Shown one piece after another: positions 33,999-44,108 of a stretch of DNA of 64,000 nucleotides. The DNA comes from Rhodobacteraceae bacterium EL53 (lineage in GTDB: Bacteria > Pseudomonadota > Alphaproteobacteria > Rhodobacterales > Rhodobacteraceae). The stretch is from assembly GCA_900313015.1 (NCBI GenBank), contig OMPR01000019.1, positions 51,388-115,387 of the forward strand. Direction: 5' to 3'. The stretch's first letter is position 1, and every line of letters starts with the position of its first letter. The notes beneath the pieces are model-generated. The model did not search any database. It worked only from the letters and a program-made list of their open reading frames with translations, and was not told where the DNA came from. The position numbers and the translations under genes were made by a program.

Positions 33999-35156
33999 AT
34001 GACCACAGCCCATACGACGTTAAACGACGTTCGCCAACCAATTGATCGCGCCAACGGCCTGCCAAATGCGCACTATACGGACCCAAATACCTTTGCCGAA
34101 GAAAATCAGGCCCTGCTGATTGACGGATGGGCCGGTTTGGCTGTGACCGCTGATGTCCCCGAAATCGGGGATGCTGTCCCGCTGACATTTCTTGGCATTC
34201 CACTGCTTTTGATCCGGGACAAATCAGATCAAGTTCGTGTTTATCAAAATATCTGTCGCCACCGAGGTATGATCCTAGTGGACGCCCCGCGAAAGATCGA
34301 AGGCGTCATTCGCTGCCCCTACCACAGTTGGTGTTACTCGACCGAAGGTCGACTTGTCACCACGCCCCATGTCGGGGGACCCGGCCAGAACAAACACGAC
34401 AGCATTGAAAGAAATGATCTTGGGTTGATTGAAGTTCGCAGCCATATCTGGCGCGAAGTCGTATGGATCAATATTTCAGGCACAGCTCCCAGTTTTGAAG
34501 AAGCCCAAGCTCCGTTGTTGGAACGATGGGCAGAATTCGAAAAACCACTGTATCATGGCGGCGCAGACAGCGCATTTGAGCTGACGGTAAACTGCAACTG
34601 GAAACTGGCCGTCGAAAACTATTGTGAAAGCTACCACCTGCCTTGGGTTCATCCTGGTCTAAACAGCTACTCACGCTTAGAAGATCACTATCATATCGAA
34701 GAACCAAGCGCGTATTCAGGTCAGGGCACCTATGTGTATCGCCAATTGACCGGCGAAAATGGTGCGGTATTCTCCGATTTTGAGGGGCTAGATCCGAAAT
34801 GGGATACAGCTGCCGAATACATTGCAGCCTTTCCAAATGTATTGCTCGGCGCTCAGCGTGATCACGCGTTTGCAATTATCCTTGTCCCCGAAGCCGTTGA
34901 TCGCACAACGGAAAAAGTTCACCTGTTCTACGCCTCTCCTGAAACAGACGACGCATTGCGTGCGGCAAACACAGAACAATGGAAGGGTGTGTTCGAAGAG
35001 GACATTTTCGTTGTCGAAGGTATGCAAAGTGGACGCGCAGCCCCCGGCTTTGATGGCGGTCGCTTTTCCCCAGCAATGGATGGCCCCACCCATTTGTTCC
35101 ATGATTGGGTTGCAGGTCGCCTAGATACGCATCGCACCAAACTCGCTGCGGAATGA
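33999..35156 (+). CDS. Rieske non-heme iron oxygenase, alpha subunit
   Basis: A 385-residue ring-hydroxylating/demethylating oxygenase subunit. The Rieske [2Fe-2S] ligands are CRHRG and CPYHSW (about residues 86-88 and 105-110). The catalytic iron motif is NWKLAVENYCESYHLPWVHPGL (about 205-226), with the bridging acidic residue and two His. The family includes aromatic dioxygenases and amine demethylases such as glycine betaine, carnitine and proline betaine oxygenases; sequence alone does not decide between these. The ATG follows CTAGGAGGACG. No reductase or ferredoxin gene is adjacent. A 74-residue ORF overlaps its stop (ATGA). Confidence 0.88.
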   Translation: MTTAHTTLNDVRQPIDRANGLPNAHYTDPNTFAEENQALLIDGWAGLAVTADVPEIGDAVPLTFLGIPLLLIRDKSDQVRVYQNICRHRGMILVDAPRKIEGVIRCPYHSWCYSTEGRLVTTPHVGGPGQNKHDSIERNDLGLIEVRSHIWREVVWINISGTAPSFEEAQAPLLERWAEFEKPLYHGGADSAFELTVNCNWKLAVENYCESYHLPWVHPGLNSYSRLEDHYHIEEPSAYSGQGTYVYRQLTGENGAVFSDFEGLDPKWDTAAEYIAAFPNVLLGAQRDHAFAIILVPEAVDRTTEKVHLFYASPETDDALRAANTEQWKGVFEEDIFVVEGMQSGRAAPGFDGGRFSPAMDGPTHLFHDWVAGRLDTHRTKLAAE

Positions 35157-35377
35157 GCACGCTAGAGACTGACCTTCTCAAGGCACATGAAAAGGGCGAC
35201 CAGATCTCTCTGGTTGCCCTCTACCGTCAAGCTGCGGAACAAACAGTTGATCCAACTGCACGTGCGTTTTTCCTAACGCACGCCTACGTTTTTGCTTTGG
35301 AATCTGGGCTGGCGGCTGCGCAGGACATCCACCTGCAACTGGTCGCCTTGGGCTGTGACGAGATGAAAAACGAATGA
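35153..35377 (+). CDS. Small protein coupled to the Rieske oxygenase gene
   Basis: A 74-residue predicted helical protein (TDLLKAHEKGDQISLVALYRQAAEQ; FFLTHAYVFALESGLAAAQDIHLQLVALGCDE) with no signal peptide or membrane segment. Its ATG overlaps the Rieske gene stop by 4 bases, so it is translated with it. The two helices with Ala-rich heptads look like a TPR-like fragment. No family name recognised; a stabilising or partner role for the oxygenase is only a guess from coupling. Confidence 0.7.
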   Translation: MSTLETDLLKAHEKGDQISLVALYRQAAEQTVDPTARAFFLTHAYVFALESGLAAAQDIHLQLVALGCDEMKNE

Positions 35378-35400
35378 CACAAGGCCACGCCGGCGCTTGG

Positions 35401-36180
35401 TCATTCAGTCTGCGGTTCAGCCTTGGTAATCTCGCGATACAGGTGCCAACTTGTATGCCCGAACCAAGGTAAGACAATAAACAACCCTAAAAACATCGGG
35501 ATCATGGAAACAAAAGTGACCACGGCAATACATCCAGCCCAGAACAACATGATCACCGGATTCACGGTGACATAAGCGTAGCTCGATATCATTGCGGTTA
35601 CGAAATCCAACTCCCGGTCCAACAACATTGGGATGGATAGAACTGTTATGGCAAACAGCAAGAACGCAAAAAATGCGCCGACCACAGTCCCGACAGCCAG
35701 CATCATTATGCCATTCATCGTTAAAAAAACATCAAGCGAGGAAGAGACATTCGTCATCGTTGACAAGCCGAGGAACAGTGCAAAAATCATGTGGCCAAGG
35801 AAGAACCAGAACAAAAAAACCACGACAATAATTGCACATATCGAAGGCAATTGCCTGCGGCTCTGATGGATAACAACACCAAAAATCGCTGCCAAATCCA
35901 AGGGCTCCCCCAGCTCCAGTCGATGAGACGTCTCATAAAGACCAACCGCCGCAAAGGGACCGATCAAAGGAAAACCAATCGCCGCGAGCACCAACCAAAA
36001 AGTGGTTCCGGTTTCAAAGGTGATCCATGCCATTAGCCAGCCGCCAATCACATAAATCGCGGCAAACAGAAACCCGATCAACGGGGCCTGTTTTAGATCA
36101 TTCCATCCTTTTTTCAGCGCTGTGCGCAACATCGCAGACGTGACCGGCCCCATCGAAGGAACGCCAAACGGCTTTTCCAT
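35401..36180 (-). CDS. DUF2189 integral membrane protein
   Basis: A 259-residue inner-membrane protein with about six hydrophobic helices. The DUF2189 pattern is visible: [29 protein letters not shown] near residues 20-50, [20 protein letters not shown] near 75-95, and the C-terminal [26 protein letters not shown]. Function unknown. It is convergent with the Rieske operon (24 bases apart) and lies 30 bases downstream of the amidase gene on the same strand. Confidence 0.88.
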   Translation of the reverse strand: MEKPFGVPSMGPVTSAMLRTALKKGWNDLKQAPLIGFLFAAIYVIGGWLMAWITFETGTTFWLVLAAIGFPLIGPFAAVGLYETSHRLELGEPLDLAAIFGVVIHQSRRQLPSICAIIVVVFLFWFFLGHMIFALFLGLSTMTNVSSSLDVFLTMNGIMMLAVGTVVGAFFAFLLFAITVLSIPMLLDRELDFVTAMISSYAYVTVNPVIMLFWAGCIAVVTFVSMIPMFLGLFIVLPWFGHTSWHLYREITKAEPQTE

Positions 36181-36210
36181 GCTTTTCCTATCTCCCTAAA
36201 TCTTTACCCG

Positions 36211-37608
36211 TTATGCGGGCCTTCTTTTCTGTGGCCACTCTGTCGCGGCATGATACGCCGCCCCAAGGTTCAGCAGGGCGGCATCACTGCCACGCCACCC
36301 AATAATCTGGATCCCCATTGGCAATCCTTGCGCACCAAAACCGGCAGGTGCCGCCAAACATGGCAACCCAAGCAGCCCAGCAGGCACAACGGTTTGCATC
36401 CAGCGATGATAGGTGTCCATTTCTTGACCCGCGATAGACTTTGGATACGCCAAATTAACATCAAATGGCCAAACCTGCGCAGCGGGTAAGATCAGCGCAT
36501 CATAATCTTCGTACAAAATCGACGCTGTTTTGTACCATTCAGACCGAACAACACTTGCACGATGGACATCCATGGCCGACATCGCCAACCCTCTGTCCAG
36601 CTCCCAAATCGCGGTGTCTTTAAGGTGCTCTCGCTGATCAGCGAGCGGCCCCAATCCCGCAGCCACTGCCCAAGAGCGCAGCGTGATCCAACTGTCCCAA
36701 ATTCGCTCGGCCGCAAAGGGGGGCGCGACAGCCTCAACCTGACACCCAAGCGTTTCAAACACCCGCAAACTGCTCTCACACAGCTCTAGAACACCGTCTT
36801 CCATTGGGAACGCTCCGCCCCAATCCCCAAGCCAGCCAATTTTCAGATCTTTTGTTGCTCCGGGCGTGACAGGAGAGACAGGCGCTGACACAGCGGAATG
36901 AGGCTGGCGCGGATCTTGCGCCGAAATCACATCAAGCAACAGCCCCAAGTCCTGTGGCGTGCGCGCCATCGGACCCAGCGTTGACAGTTGATGCAGAAAA
37001 GTATCGCCATTTGGTTCAGACGGGACACGCCCCCACGTTGGTCGAAACCCATACACATTGTTCCACGCCGCCGGATTGCGCAGCGATCCCATCATGTCAG
37101 ACCCGTCAGCTAACGCGACCATACCCGTAGCCAAAGCAACCGCCGCCCCGCCCGAAGACCCCCCACAACTGAACCGCGCATCATAGGCATTCCGCGTCGC
37201 CCCATAGACAGGGTTGAACGTGTGCGATCCCAGACCGAATTCAGGCGTGTTTGTCTTGCCAATCAAGATCGCCCCAGCCGCGCGCATCCGCGCCGCCATC
37301 ATATCATCTTGGGCAGGAATGAAATCTTTGTACAACGGCGACCCTTGCGTTGATACGATCCCTTTGACCTTCACCAGATCTTTTACAGCAATGGGCAACC
37401 CATGCAGGGGGCCCCGGTGCGGATTGGCATCTGCCGCACGCGCCTCGGCCATCAAATCATCACTGTCCCGCAACCCGACGATTGCATTCACATCGCCGTT
37501 TACCTTGGCAATTCGATCTAGCGTGGCGCTCATGACTTCGACTGCGCTTGTCCGCCCGGTAGACAGGTCGCCTAGAATTTGCGCGGCAGTGGCTTGAGTA
37601 AGGTCCAT
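36211..37608 (-). CDS. Amidase of the amidase signature family
   Basis: A 465-residue amidase-signature enzyme hydrolysing C-N amide bonds. The Ser-cisSer-Lys triad is readable: Lys in LPIAVKDLVKVKG (about residue 73), and the two Ser in CGGSSGGAAVALATGMVALADGSDMMGSLRNPA (about 148-180). It differs from GatA in the C-terminal half (VVPAGLLGLPCLAAPAGFGAQGLPMGIQIIG), as in stand-alone amidases. No GatB or GatC is nearby. The substrate is unknown. It is followed by the DUF2189 gene. Confidence 0.88.
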   Translation of the reverse strand: MDLTQATAAQILGDLSTGRTSAVEVMSATLDRIAKVNGDVNAIVGLRDSDDLMAEARAADANPHRGPLHGLPIAVKDLVKVKGIVSTQGSPLYKDFIPAQDDMMAARMRAAGAILIGKTNTPEFGLGSHTFNPVYGATRNAYDARFSCGGSSGGAAVALATGMVALADGSDMMGSLRNPAAWNNVYGFRPTWGRVPSEPNGDTFLHQLSTLGPMARTPQDLGLLLDVISAQDPRQPHSAVSAPVSPVTPGATKDLKIGWLGDWGGAFPMEDGVLELCESSLRVFETLGCQVEAVAPPFAAERIWDSWITLRSWAVAAGLGPLADQREHLKDTAIWELDRGLAMSAMDVHRASVVRSEWYKTASILYEDYDALILPAAQVWPFDVNLAYPKSIAGQEMDTYHRWMQTVVPAGLLGLPCLAAPAGFGAQGLPMGIQIIGWRGSDAALLNLGAAYHAATEWPQKRRPA

Positions 37609-37691
37609 GAAGAGAGATCCGCCTATGGTGGTTTTCTTCAGCCTAGCGGGGCCATTGTTCGTTTTAAACCCACTGTTTCAATACATGTTTA

Positions 37692-37719
37692 GGCCGCACA
37701 CAGTTTCCTGTGCGCGGCC
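37692..37719 (-). terminator. Stem-loop after prfB (weak terminator)
   Basis: GGCCGCACACAG (37692-37703) and CTGTGCGCGGCC (37708-37719) form a 12-bp stem with a 4-base loop; the single mismatch is a G-U pair in minus-strand RNA. It lies 31 bases past the prfB stop. It lacks a clear T-run. Confidence 0.5.
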
Positions 37720-37749
37720 CCAATTCTGCCCACCCAAAAAGCGGTGGGG

Positions 37750-38877
37750 TTACCCTTCGCCCTGCGCCTCGGCGCGGCTTTTTCCAGCCACATCCAACGC
37801 CAGCGTTGCCGCCATAAACCCGTCCAGATCTCCGTCCAGTACACCCTTGGTGTCGGACGTCTCGTGGCTGGTGCGCAGGTCCTTTACCATCTGATAAGGC
37901 TGCAAGACATACGACCGGATCTGATTGCCCCATCCAGCGTCGCCCTTGCTTTCATGGGCTTCGTTGATCGCTGCATTTCGACGGTCAAGTTCCATCTGGT
38001 ACAAGCGCGATTTCAACGCCTTCATCGCAATGTCGCGGTTCTGGTGTTGGGATTTTTCAGAGCTTGTCACCACAATCCCTGTGGGGTGGTGCGTAATCCG
38101 CACCGCTGAGTCAGTTGTGTTCACGTGCTGACCACCGGCACCAGACGAACGATAAGTATCGATGCGAATATCAGCGGGGTTCACGTCAATTTCGATATTG
38201 TCGTCCACAACGGGATAGACCCAGACCGAGCTAAACGACGTATGCCGCTTGGCCGCTGAATCAAAAGGTGAAATCCGCACAAGACGGTGCACACCAGATT
38301 CGGATTTAAGCCATCCATAGGCGTTGTGACCCGTGATCTTGTAAGCGGCGGATTTAATCCCTGCTTCTTCGCCCGCGCTCTCGGATTGCAGCTCGACCTT
38401 GTATCCCTTTTTCTCGGCCCAACGCACATACATACGCGCCAGCATCGACGCCCAGTCACAGCTTTCTGTGCCCCCCGCGCCCGAGTTGATTTCAAGGAAG
38501 GTGTCGTTGCTATCGGCTTCGCCGTCCAGCAAGGCCTCAAGCTCTTTTTCAGCCGCCTTTTCACCCAGCGCCTTCAGTGCCTCTTCGGCGTCTGTGACAA
38601 CTTCGGCGTCGTCTTCCATCTCGCCGAGTTCAATAAGTTCAAGATTGTCGCTGAGATCGGTCTTGATCGAGTCGTACGTTTCCATTGCGTCCACCAACAT
38701 CTGGCGTTCACGCATCAGTTTCTGAGCTGCAGTTGGGTCATCCCACAAATTGGGATCCTCAACACGGGCATTGAATTCTTCCAGTCGGTGCGGCGCAGTT
38801 TCCCGGTCCATCCGCTGAGCCAACAGCTCTAACGACTTCTCAATCTCGGCCACAAAGTTCTGTGTCTCGGCGCGCAT
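37750..38877 (-). CDS. prfB: Peptide chain release factor 2
   Basis: A 375-residue class I release factor ending translation at UGA and UAA. The SPF anticodon-like tripeptide is in [13 protein letters not shown] (about residue 212) and the GGQ peptidyl-hydrolysis motif in [19 protein letters not shown] (about 258). The gene is one continuous frame from ATG 38877; the programmed +1 frameshift seen in E. coli prfB is absent, as in other alphaproteobacteria. It is 122 bases downstream of the PBP1A gene on the same strand. Confidence 0.95.
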   Translation of the reverse strand: MRAETQNFVAEIEKSLELLAQRMDRETAPHRLEEFNARVEDPNLWDDPTAAQKLMRERQMLVDAMETYDSIKTDLSDNLELIELGEMEDDAEVVTDAEEALKALGEKAAEKELEALLDGEADSNDTFLEINSGAGGTESCDWASMLARMYVRWAEKKGYKVELQSESAGEEAGIKSAAYKITGHNAYGWLKSESGVHRLVRISPFDSAAKRHTSFSSVWVYPVVDDNIEIDVNPADIRIDTYRSSGAGGQHVNTTDSAVRITHHPTGIVVTSSEKSQHQNRDIAMKALKSRLYQMELDRRNAAINEAHESKGDAGWGNQIRSYVLQPYQMVKDLRTSHETSDTKGVLDGDLDGFMAATLALDVAGKSRAEAQGEG

Positions 38878-38999
38878 GCTGCGATCCCAACTATCTCAAT
38901 ATGGCTTGCCTGATACCAAGACCGGCTGCCCTCTACAAGGCAACCGGCGTGCTTATCGCACCTAACACAACCAGTTAGAGGGCGCTGGAGCAAAATAGA

Positions 39000-41492
39000 T
39001 CAGTATAGCCCGCCTGAACTGACCGTACCAAAGTTGGCTTTTGGCCCCACTGTAGTCTTCTGACCTGTGGATGTTGTGACTTGGTGCCCGGCTTGCTGTG
39101 CTTCTTCGAACAGCGGCAAATCGGATCCCATGGCAAAGCCACCATCATAGGTGCGACCGAAAATAGGCTCTTCGCCATCGCGGAAATACTCAGCGACCAC
39201 ATGCGCACCACTCGCGTTGTCAGGCAATCGACCACCGGTAAAACGGTCAATTTTGATGAAGTGCCCACCAGGGGGAACATCAAACGGTCCACCGCCATAT
39301 TTTTCAGTGGCTTTGGTCATAAAGCTCTGGAAAACGGGACCACACATGCCACCGCCGGACGCACCACGTCCAAGAGGACGCGGGCGGTCATACCCGATAT
39401 AACAGCCAGCCACGATGTTCGAAGTGAACCCGACGAACCAAACATCGCGGGCTTCGTTGGTGGTTCCTGTTTTACCTGCCGTTGGAACGGGCAGCTTTAC
39501 AGTTCGGCTCGCGGTGCCCCGTTCAACCACACCCCGCATCATCGACGTCAGCTGATAGGCGGTCACCGCATCCATGACCTGCTCACGATTGGTCAAGATC
39601 CGTGGGGAAGCATCTGGCGCAATTGCCGAGGACGTACAATCCACACAATCGCGATCGTCGTGACGGTAGATCGTTTTCCCGTACCGATCCTGAATACGGT
39701 CCACCAATGTTGGTTCGACACGTTCGCCACCGTTGGCAAACATCGCATAGGCGGCAACCATCTTGAACAATGTTGTTTCTTCGGACCCCAGCGCGTTGGC
39801 CAGATATGGGCCCATGTGATCATATACCCCGAAACGTTCGGCGTATCCCGCAACAACAGGCATCGAAACCTCTTGCGCCAAACGAATGGTCATCAGGTTT
39901 CTGGACCGTTCGATCCCCGTCCGCAAAGGTGTCGGGCCATAGAACTTGCGAGACGCGTTTTTCGGACGCCACAAACCTTGCGGTGTGTTCACTTCGATCG
40001 GCGCATCAACAACGATCGTTGCCGGGCTGTATCCACTGTCCAAAGCCGCAGCATACACAAACGGTTTAAACGATGATCCAGGTTGGCGTTGTGCCTGCGT
40101 CGCACGGTTGAAAACCGTATCCTGATAAGAAAACCCACCCTGCATCGCCAGAACACGGCCAGAGTTCACGTCCATCGCCATGAACCCACCCTGCACTTCG
40201 GGAACCTGCCGCAGGGACCATTGCCCGGTATCTTCGACGGCCCGGACCAGAACTACATCCCCAATCTTGAAGTTTTCTTGGAAGTTTCCCTTCATCCATT
40301 TGATGTCAGATCGCGGTACAACACCATCTGCTCCGGCATTTTCCACGCCAACCCGCAGGCTCTTGTCCGCAATGGACAGAACAACCGCTGGCAGCCACTT
40401 TCCACCAAGCGTGACATCGCGCGATACATCTGCATTGCGCAGAGCCTCGCGCCACTTGACCTCGTCCCCCAACACTTCGGCAGGGAGTGTTTCACCGGTT
40501 CCACGCCACTTTCCACGAGACCGGTCATACTTCTGCAAGGCAACACGCAGAGACTTGGCTGCTTCCACTTGCATCTCTTCGTCGATGCTGGCGCGCACGG
40601 TAAAGCCACCGGTGAAAAACTCACCTTCACCAAAATCTTCGCTCAGCTGGCGGCGGATTTCGTCAGTGAAATAGTCACGCGGTGGCAAAGCCGTCCGAAA
40701 ACTCTGGAAATCGCCATTCTGAACGGATCGTAGCGGTTGGCTCACTTCCCCTTCATACTCAGCCGTTGAGATATAGCCGTTTTCCATCATCTCCTTCAGC
40801 ACGAAATCGCGTCGCGACAAAAGCCGCTCTTTGCGTCTGACAGGGTGATAATCTGAAGGCGCCTTGGGCAACGACGCGAGGAATGCGGCCTCGTGTGGTT
40901 CCAGTTCGCTCAATGTTTTGTTGAAATACGTCTGAGCTGCAGCAGTCACCCCATACGAGTTCTGGCCTAGAAAGATCTCGTTCATATAGAGTTCAAGGAT
41001 CTGTTCTTTGTTCAGCGTCTCTTCCAGACGGGCGGCCAGTATGATCTCTTTGATCTTGCGTTCGGCCTTGCGATCCCCCGACAGCAAAAAGTTCTTCATC
41101 ACCTGCTGCGTGATCGTCGAGGCCCCGCGCACGTTTTGCCCCCGCGAACGCACCGCTTCGAACCCGGCGGCGGCGATGCCGCGCATATCATAGCCTTTGT
41201 GCGTATAGAAATTCTTGTCTTCGGCAGAGATGAAGGCCTGCTTTACCAAATCCGGAATTTCATCCGCTGGCGTAAAGAGCCGGCGTTCCTTGGCGAATTC
41301 ATCAATCAAATTCCCCTCGCCGGAATAAATTCGGCTGATCGTCGGCGGCTTATACTGGGCCAAAGATTCGTGGCTGGGCAGGTCGCGCCCATACATCCAA
41401 AAGACGCCACCAAGTGTCAGCGCGACCATGAAAATACCCAAGGTCACGAGGCTGAAAATTGCCCCAAAGAAGGAGAGGATGAACCGGATCAC
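39000..41492 (-). CDS. mrcA: Penicillin-binding protein 1A (bifunctional transglycosylase/transpeptidase)
   Basis: An 830-residue class A PBP that polymerises lipid II and cross-links peptidoglycan in the periplasm. One N-terminal membrane helix (residues 2-30) precedes the GT51 domain (AFISAEDKNFYTHKGYD at about 95; RGASTITQQVMKNFLLS at about 128; EILELYMNEIFLGQNSYG). The transpeptidase domain has the catalytic Ser in RQPGSSFKPFVYAAAL (about 472), SRN (RSRNLMTIRLA) and KTGTTNEARD (about 675). An OB-like insert lies between. The start is GTG at 41492, with AAAGGCAGC upstream. It follows the amidase gene amiC in the same direction. Confidence 0.94.
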   Translation of the reverse strand: MIRFILSFFGAIFSLVTLGIFMVALTLGGVFWMYGRDLPSHESLAQYKPPTISRIYSGEGNLIDEFAKERRLFTPADEIPDLVKQAFISAEDKNFYTHKGYDMRGIAAAGFEAVRSRGQNVRGASTITQQVMKNFLLSGDRKAERKIKEIILAARLEETLNKEQILELYMNEIFLGQNSYGVTAAAQTYFNKTLSELEPHEAAFLASLPKAPSDYHPVRRKERLLSRRDFVLKEMMENGYISTAEYEGEVSQPLRSVQNGDFQSFRTALPPRDYFTDEIRRQLSEDFGEGEFFTGGFTVRASIDEEMQVEAAKSLRVALQKYDRSRGKWRGTGETLPAEVLGDEVKWREALRNADVSRDVTLGGKWLPAVVLSIADKSLRVGVENAGADGVVPRSDIKWMKGNFQENFKIGDVVLVRAVEDTGQWSLRQVPEVQGGFMAMDVNSGRVLAMQGGFSYQDTVFNRATQAQRQPGSSFKPFVYAAALDSGYSPATIVVDAPIEVNTPQGLWRPKNASRKFYGPTPLRTGIERSRNLMTIRLAQEVSMPVVAGYAERFGVYDHMGPYLANALGSEETTLFKMVAAYAMFANGGERVEPTLVDRIQDRYGKTIYRHDDRDCVDCTSSAIAPDASPRILTNREQVMDAVTAYQLTSMMRGVVERGTASRTVKLPVPTAGKTGTTNEARDVWFVGFTSNIVAGCYIGYDRPRPLGRGASGGGMCGPVFQSFMTKATEKYGGGPFDVPPGGHFIKIDRFTGGRLPDNASGAHVVAEYFRDGEEPIFGRTYDGGFAMGSDLPLFEEAQQAGHQVTTSTGQKTTVGPKANFGTVSSGGLY

Positions 41493-41658
41493 GTTGCTGC
41501 CTTTTTTCCGCGGTGCCGTCTATATAGGCATCCAACCCGCAAGGGTCAAAATGTCAGGTGGCGAATGCGCGCTCAAATCGCACAATTCTTCCACTACGTG
41601 ACGTGATTTTTGCGCTTGTTGCCTACTCAGGATGGTTTAACCCTCGACAGAACGCGCA

Positions 41659-42879
41659 CTATTGTCGGATCAAAGATTTCTGCTCCAGATCCGTTCGACG
41701 CCAGTTCTGCAACCCATTCCGAATGCCCTGCGCCATACTTGCCCGCCAATTGGGGTTTTGAAGGTTCTTCAAATCGCGCGGGCTGGACATGAATCCAATC
41801 TCGATCAACACCGATGGAATGTCTGCGGCTTTCAGCACTGAAAACGCAGCAGATCTTAGGGGCCGGCGGTTCATCGGCCCTCCTTGTTGGGTCATCCCAT
41901 CAACTAAAGCCTGTGCCAGGCTATAGGTGCGTGGCTGCGTTTCCTGACGCGCCAGATCCAACAAGATATCGGTGACCTGATCATCCGCCTTGCTCAGATC
42001 CACACCGGACAACAAATCACTACGGTCATGGCGCTCCGCCAACTTGGCGCTCGCAATATCAGACGCCTCATCTGACAACACATGAACCGTTGCACCATGC
42101 GCCAATCCTTCGGCCAGTGAATCCGCATGAAGAGAGAGAAAGACATCAGCGCCTGCTTGATGTGCCAATGAAATGCGGCGTTCAAGCGATACAAAATAAT
42201 CGGTATCCCGAGTCAAAATAACTTCGAACCCTTCCGACCTAAGCAACAGCTCGCGCAACTCGCGCGCAAAGGCGAGCATGAGGTGCTTTTCATCGATGTC
42301 CCCTGCTTCGGCACCGGGGTCAATCCCACCGTGGCCCGGGTCCAAGACAACCCTGAGCGGCGCATCAGGCTTCTTGGGTTCTAACTTCGCGATATCTTCA
42401 GGAACTGGCAAATCCCAACGCGGATCATTTGGGGGCCCTGCCTGCGACTCAAAAACCTTTTGACTGACAGGCTTGAGCTGCACCAAAAGACGTGCGCCGC
42501 CAGTTACATCGTCAACCGATAGCTCGGCCTGCTCTACTGCCATTGGTCCAGCCAAATCCAGTACCAAGCGGGACCATCCCGGCACATAAGTCCCAAATTG
42601 CGCCTGCTCAATAGCCTTAGTTTGCACCAAATCACTGGATTTCAACCCAGTCCAGTCCACCTCTTGAAAGTCGAGAACCAAGCGCGGCGGACCAGCCAAA
42701 GTGAACAACCTGAAAGGCACCCCTTGGCTCAGCGACAGATTAATCTGCACCTTATCAGCACGCGCATCGGTGATCTGACTCTGCGTCGGATCAATACGGG
42801 CCAATCCGCTGAATTCCTGCGCCCAAGCCGGGACCGACAGGACACATCCCACCAACAATGCCGAAAGAAATCTGTTCAT
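41659..42879 (-). CDS. N-acetylmuramoyl-L-alanine amidase (AmiC type)
   Basis: A 406-residue periplasmic zinc amidase that cuts the stem peptide from MurNAc during cell separation. It has a signal peptide (NRFLSALLVGCVLSVPAWA), an AMIN domain at about residues 25-130 (FRLFTLAGPPRLVLDFQEVDW), and an Amidase_3 catalytic domain from about 178. This domain has zinc ligands in VLDPGHGGIDPGAEAG (His), EKHLMLAFARELRE (Glu) and LSLHADSL (His), and the catalytic Glu in SVLIEIGFMSSPRD. The ATG at 42879 is chosen because the signal peptide begins there; the open frame runs further upstream over the aminotransferase gene. It sits between the aminotransferase and mrcA genes, forming a cell-wall pair with mrcA. 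Confidence 0.92.
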   Translation of the reverse strand: MNRFLSALLVGCVLSVPAWAQEFSGLARIDPTQSQITDARADKVQINLSLSQGVPFRLFTLAGPPRLVLDFQEVDWTGLKSSDLVQTKAIEQAQFGTYVPGWSRLVLDLAGPMAVEQAELSVDDVTGGARLLVQLKPVSQKVFESQAGPPNDPRWDLPVPEDIAKLEPKKPDAPLRVVLDPGHGGIDPGAEAGDIDEKHLMLAFARELRELLLRSEGFEVILTRDTDYFVSLERRISLAHQAGADVFLSLHADSLAEGLAHGATVHVLSDEASDIASAKLAERHDRSDLLSGVDLSKADDQVTDILLDLARQETQPRTYSLAQALVDGMTQQGGPMNRRPLRSAAFSVLKAADIPSVLIEIGFMSSPRDLKNLQNPNWRASMAQGIRNGLQNWRRTDLEQKSLIRQ

Positions 42880-42940
42880 GAACCCTTGGCCCTTGTCATT
42901 TTCAAACGTTTTAACGCCTGCGTATCCCTTTGGAAACGTC

Positions 42941-44086
42941 CTAGTCGCGCGTCGCCATAAAGGCTGCAAGCCGGACCAAACCTTCTTCGATATCTTCGGT
43001 CGCGCGCGCATAAGAAAAGCGCAACGTCCCTGCCCCACGCACGGCGTCAAAATCTAACCCCGGTGTTACTGCAACACCCGCTTTCTCCAATATCTCAGCA
43101 GCAAACGCCCGGCTGTCATTGGTCAGGTCAGTCACATCTGCATAAATGTAAAACGCGCCATCAGGGGGGGCTATTTTTGTGAACCCTGCCTTTGGCAACC
43201 CTTCAAGCATCAAGGCCCGGTTCGCTTTATAGACGTCCAGATTGCCCTGCAGCTCCTCTTCACACTCCATCGCAGCCAAGGCCGCAACCTGGCTCGCGTG
43301 AGGGGCACAGATGAACATGTTCTGCGCGATGCGTTCAATCACTCGGACATGGTCTTCGGGAACCACCATCCAGCCCACTCGCCACCCGGTCATCGAGAAA
43401 TATTTGGAAAACGAGTTGATGACATAACATTCATCCGTCAATTCCAGCGCGGTTACGGCTTTGGCCTCGTACTCGATGCCATGATAAATTTCATCACTGA
43501 TAAAGGCTGCATTCTGCGCCTGTGTCGCATCAATCAACGCACCCATCGCCTTGTGATCCAGCATGGTCCCGGTCGGGTTCGCAGGCGAGGCAACCATCAA
43601 ACCAGCCAAATCTAGATTGGCAAAATCAGCCGGCACGGGCTGCAACCGGTTCTCGGGCGCCGTTTGTATGTCCACGGGAACCAGATCAAGCGCCCTCAGA
43701 ATCTGGCGATACGACGGATACCCCGGAGCGCCAATGCCCACAAGATCCCCCGTATCGAACAAAGAGGTAAACGCCAGCAAAAATCCGCCGCTTGATCCGG
43801 GCGTTACAACCACCCGATCCGGGCTCAGATCAACATTATACCACTCGCCGTACAGTCGTGCGATCCTTTGGCGTAATTCTGGTAAACCCAGCGCCACGGT
43901 ATAGCCGAGTGAATCTTGCTGCAAAGACCGCGTCAGAGCATCAACCGCCCCCTTGGGAGCACCGGTCCCGGGTTGCCCAACCTCCATATGAATAATCCGG
44001 CGACCGCCCTCTTCGGCGCGGCGAGCAGCCTCCATCACATCCATCACAATAAAGGGATCAACTTTTGAGCGGGTTGAGTTTCGCAT
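42941..44086 (-). CDS. Class I/II PLP-dependent aminotransferase
   Basis: A 381-residue fold-type I aminotransferase. Seen are HMEVGQPGTGAPKG near the N-terminus, the VTPGSSGGFLLAF cofactor phosphate region at about 90-105, ASPANPTGTM (about 158), DEIYHGIEY (about 190) and the PLP lysine in NSFSKYFSMTGWRVGW (about 224). It resembles aspartate- or aromatic-type enzymes, but specificity cannot be given. ATG 44086, with GGGAG upstream, starts the conserved part. This start and the possible start of the divergent M48 gene share the same CATG. Confidence 0.88.
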   Translation of the reverse strand: MRNSTRSKVDPFIVMDVMEAARRAEEGGRRIIHMEVGQPGTGAPKGAVDALTRSLQQDSLGYTVALGLPELRQRIARLYGEWYNVDLSPDRVVVTPGSSGGFLLAFTSLFDTGDLVGIGAPGYPSYRQILRALDLVPVDIQTAPENRLQPVPADFANLDLAGLMVASPANPTGTMLDHKAMGALIDATQAQNAAFISDEIYHGIEYEAKAVTALELTDECYVINSFSKYFSMTGWRVGWMVVPEDHVRVIERIAQNMFICAPHASQVAALAAMECEEELQGNLDVYKANRALMLEGLPKAGFTKIAPPDGAFYIYADVTDLTNDSRAFAAEILEKAGVAVTPGLDFDAVRGAGTLRFSYARATEDIEEGLVRLAAFMATRD

Positions 44087-44108
44087 GTGCTTCTCCCATG
44101 TTGCGGCC

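Noticed and set aside
36211..37608. Amidase considered as GatA of the Glu-tRNA amidotransferase
   Set aside because: There is no gatB or gatC nearby and the C-terminal half fits stand-alone amidases better.
37750..38877. Search for the prfB programmed frameshift
   Set aside because: The gene is one uninterrupted frame with no in-frame TGA near the N-terminus, so no recoding is needed.
39081..40076. 331-codon plus-strand ORF opposite mrcA
   Set aside because: Antisense shadow of PBP1A; its composition reflects the opposite strand's codons.
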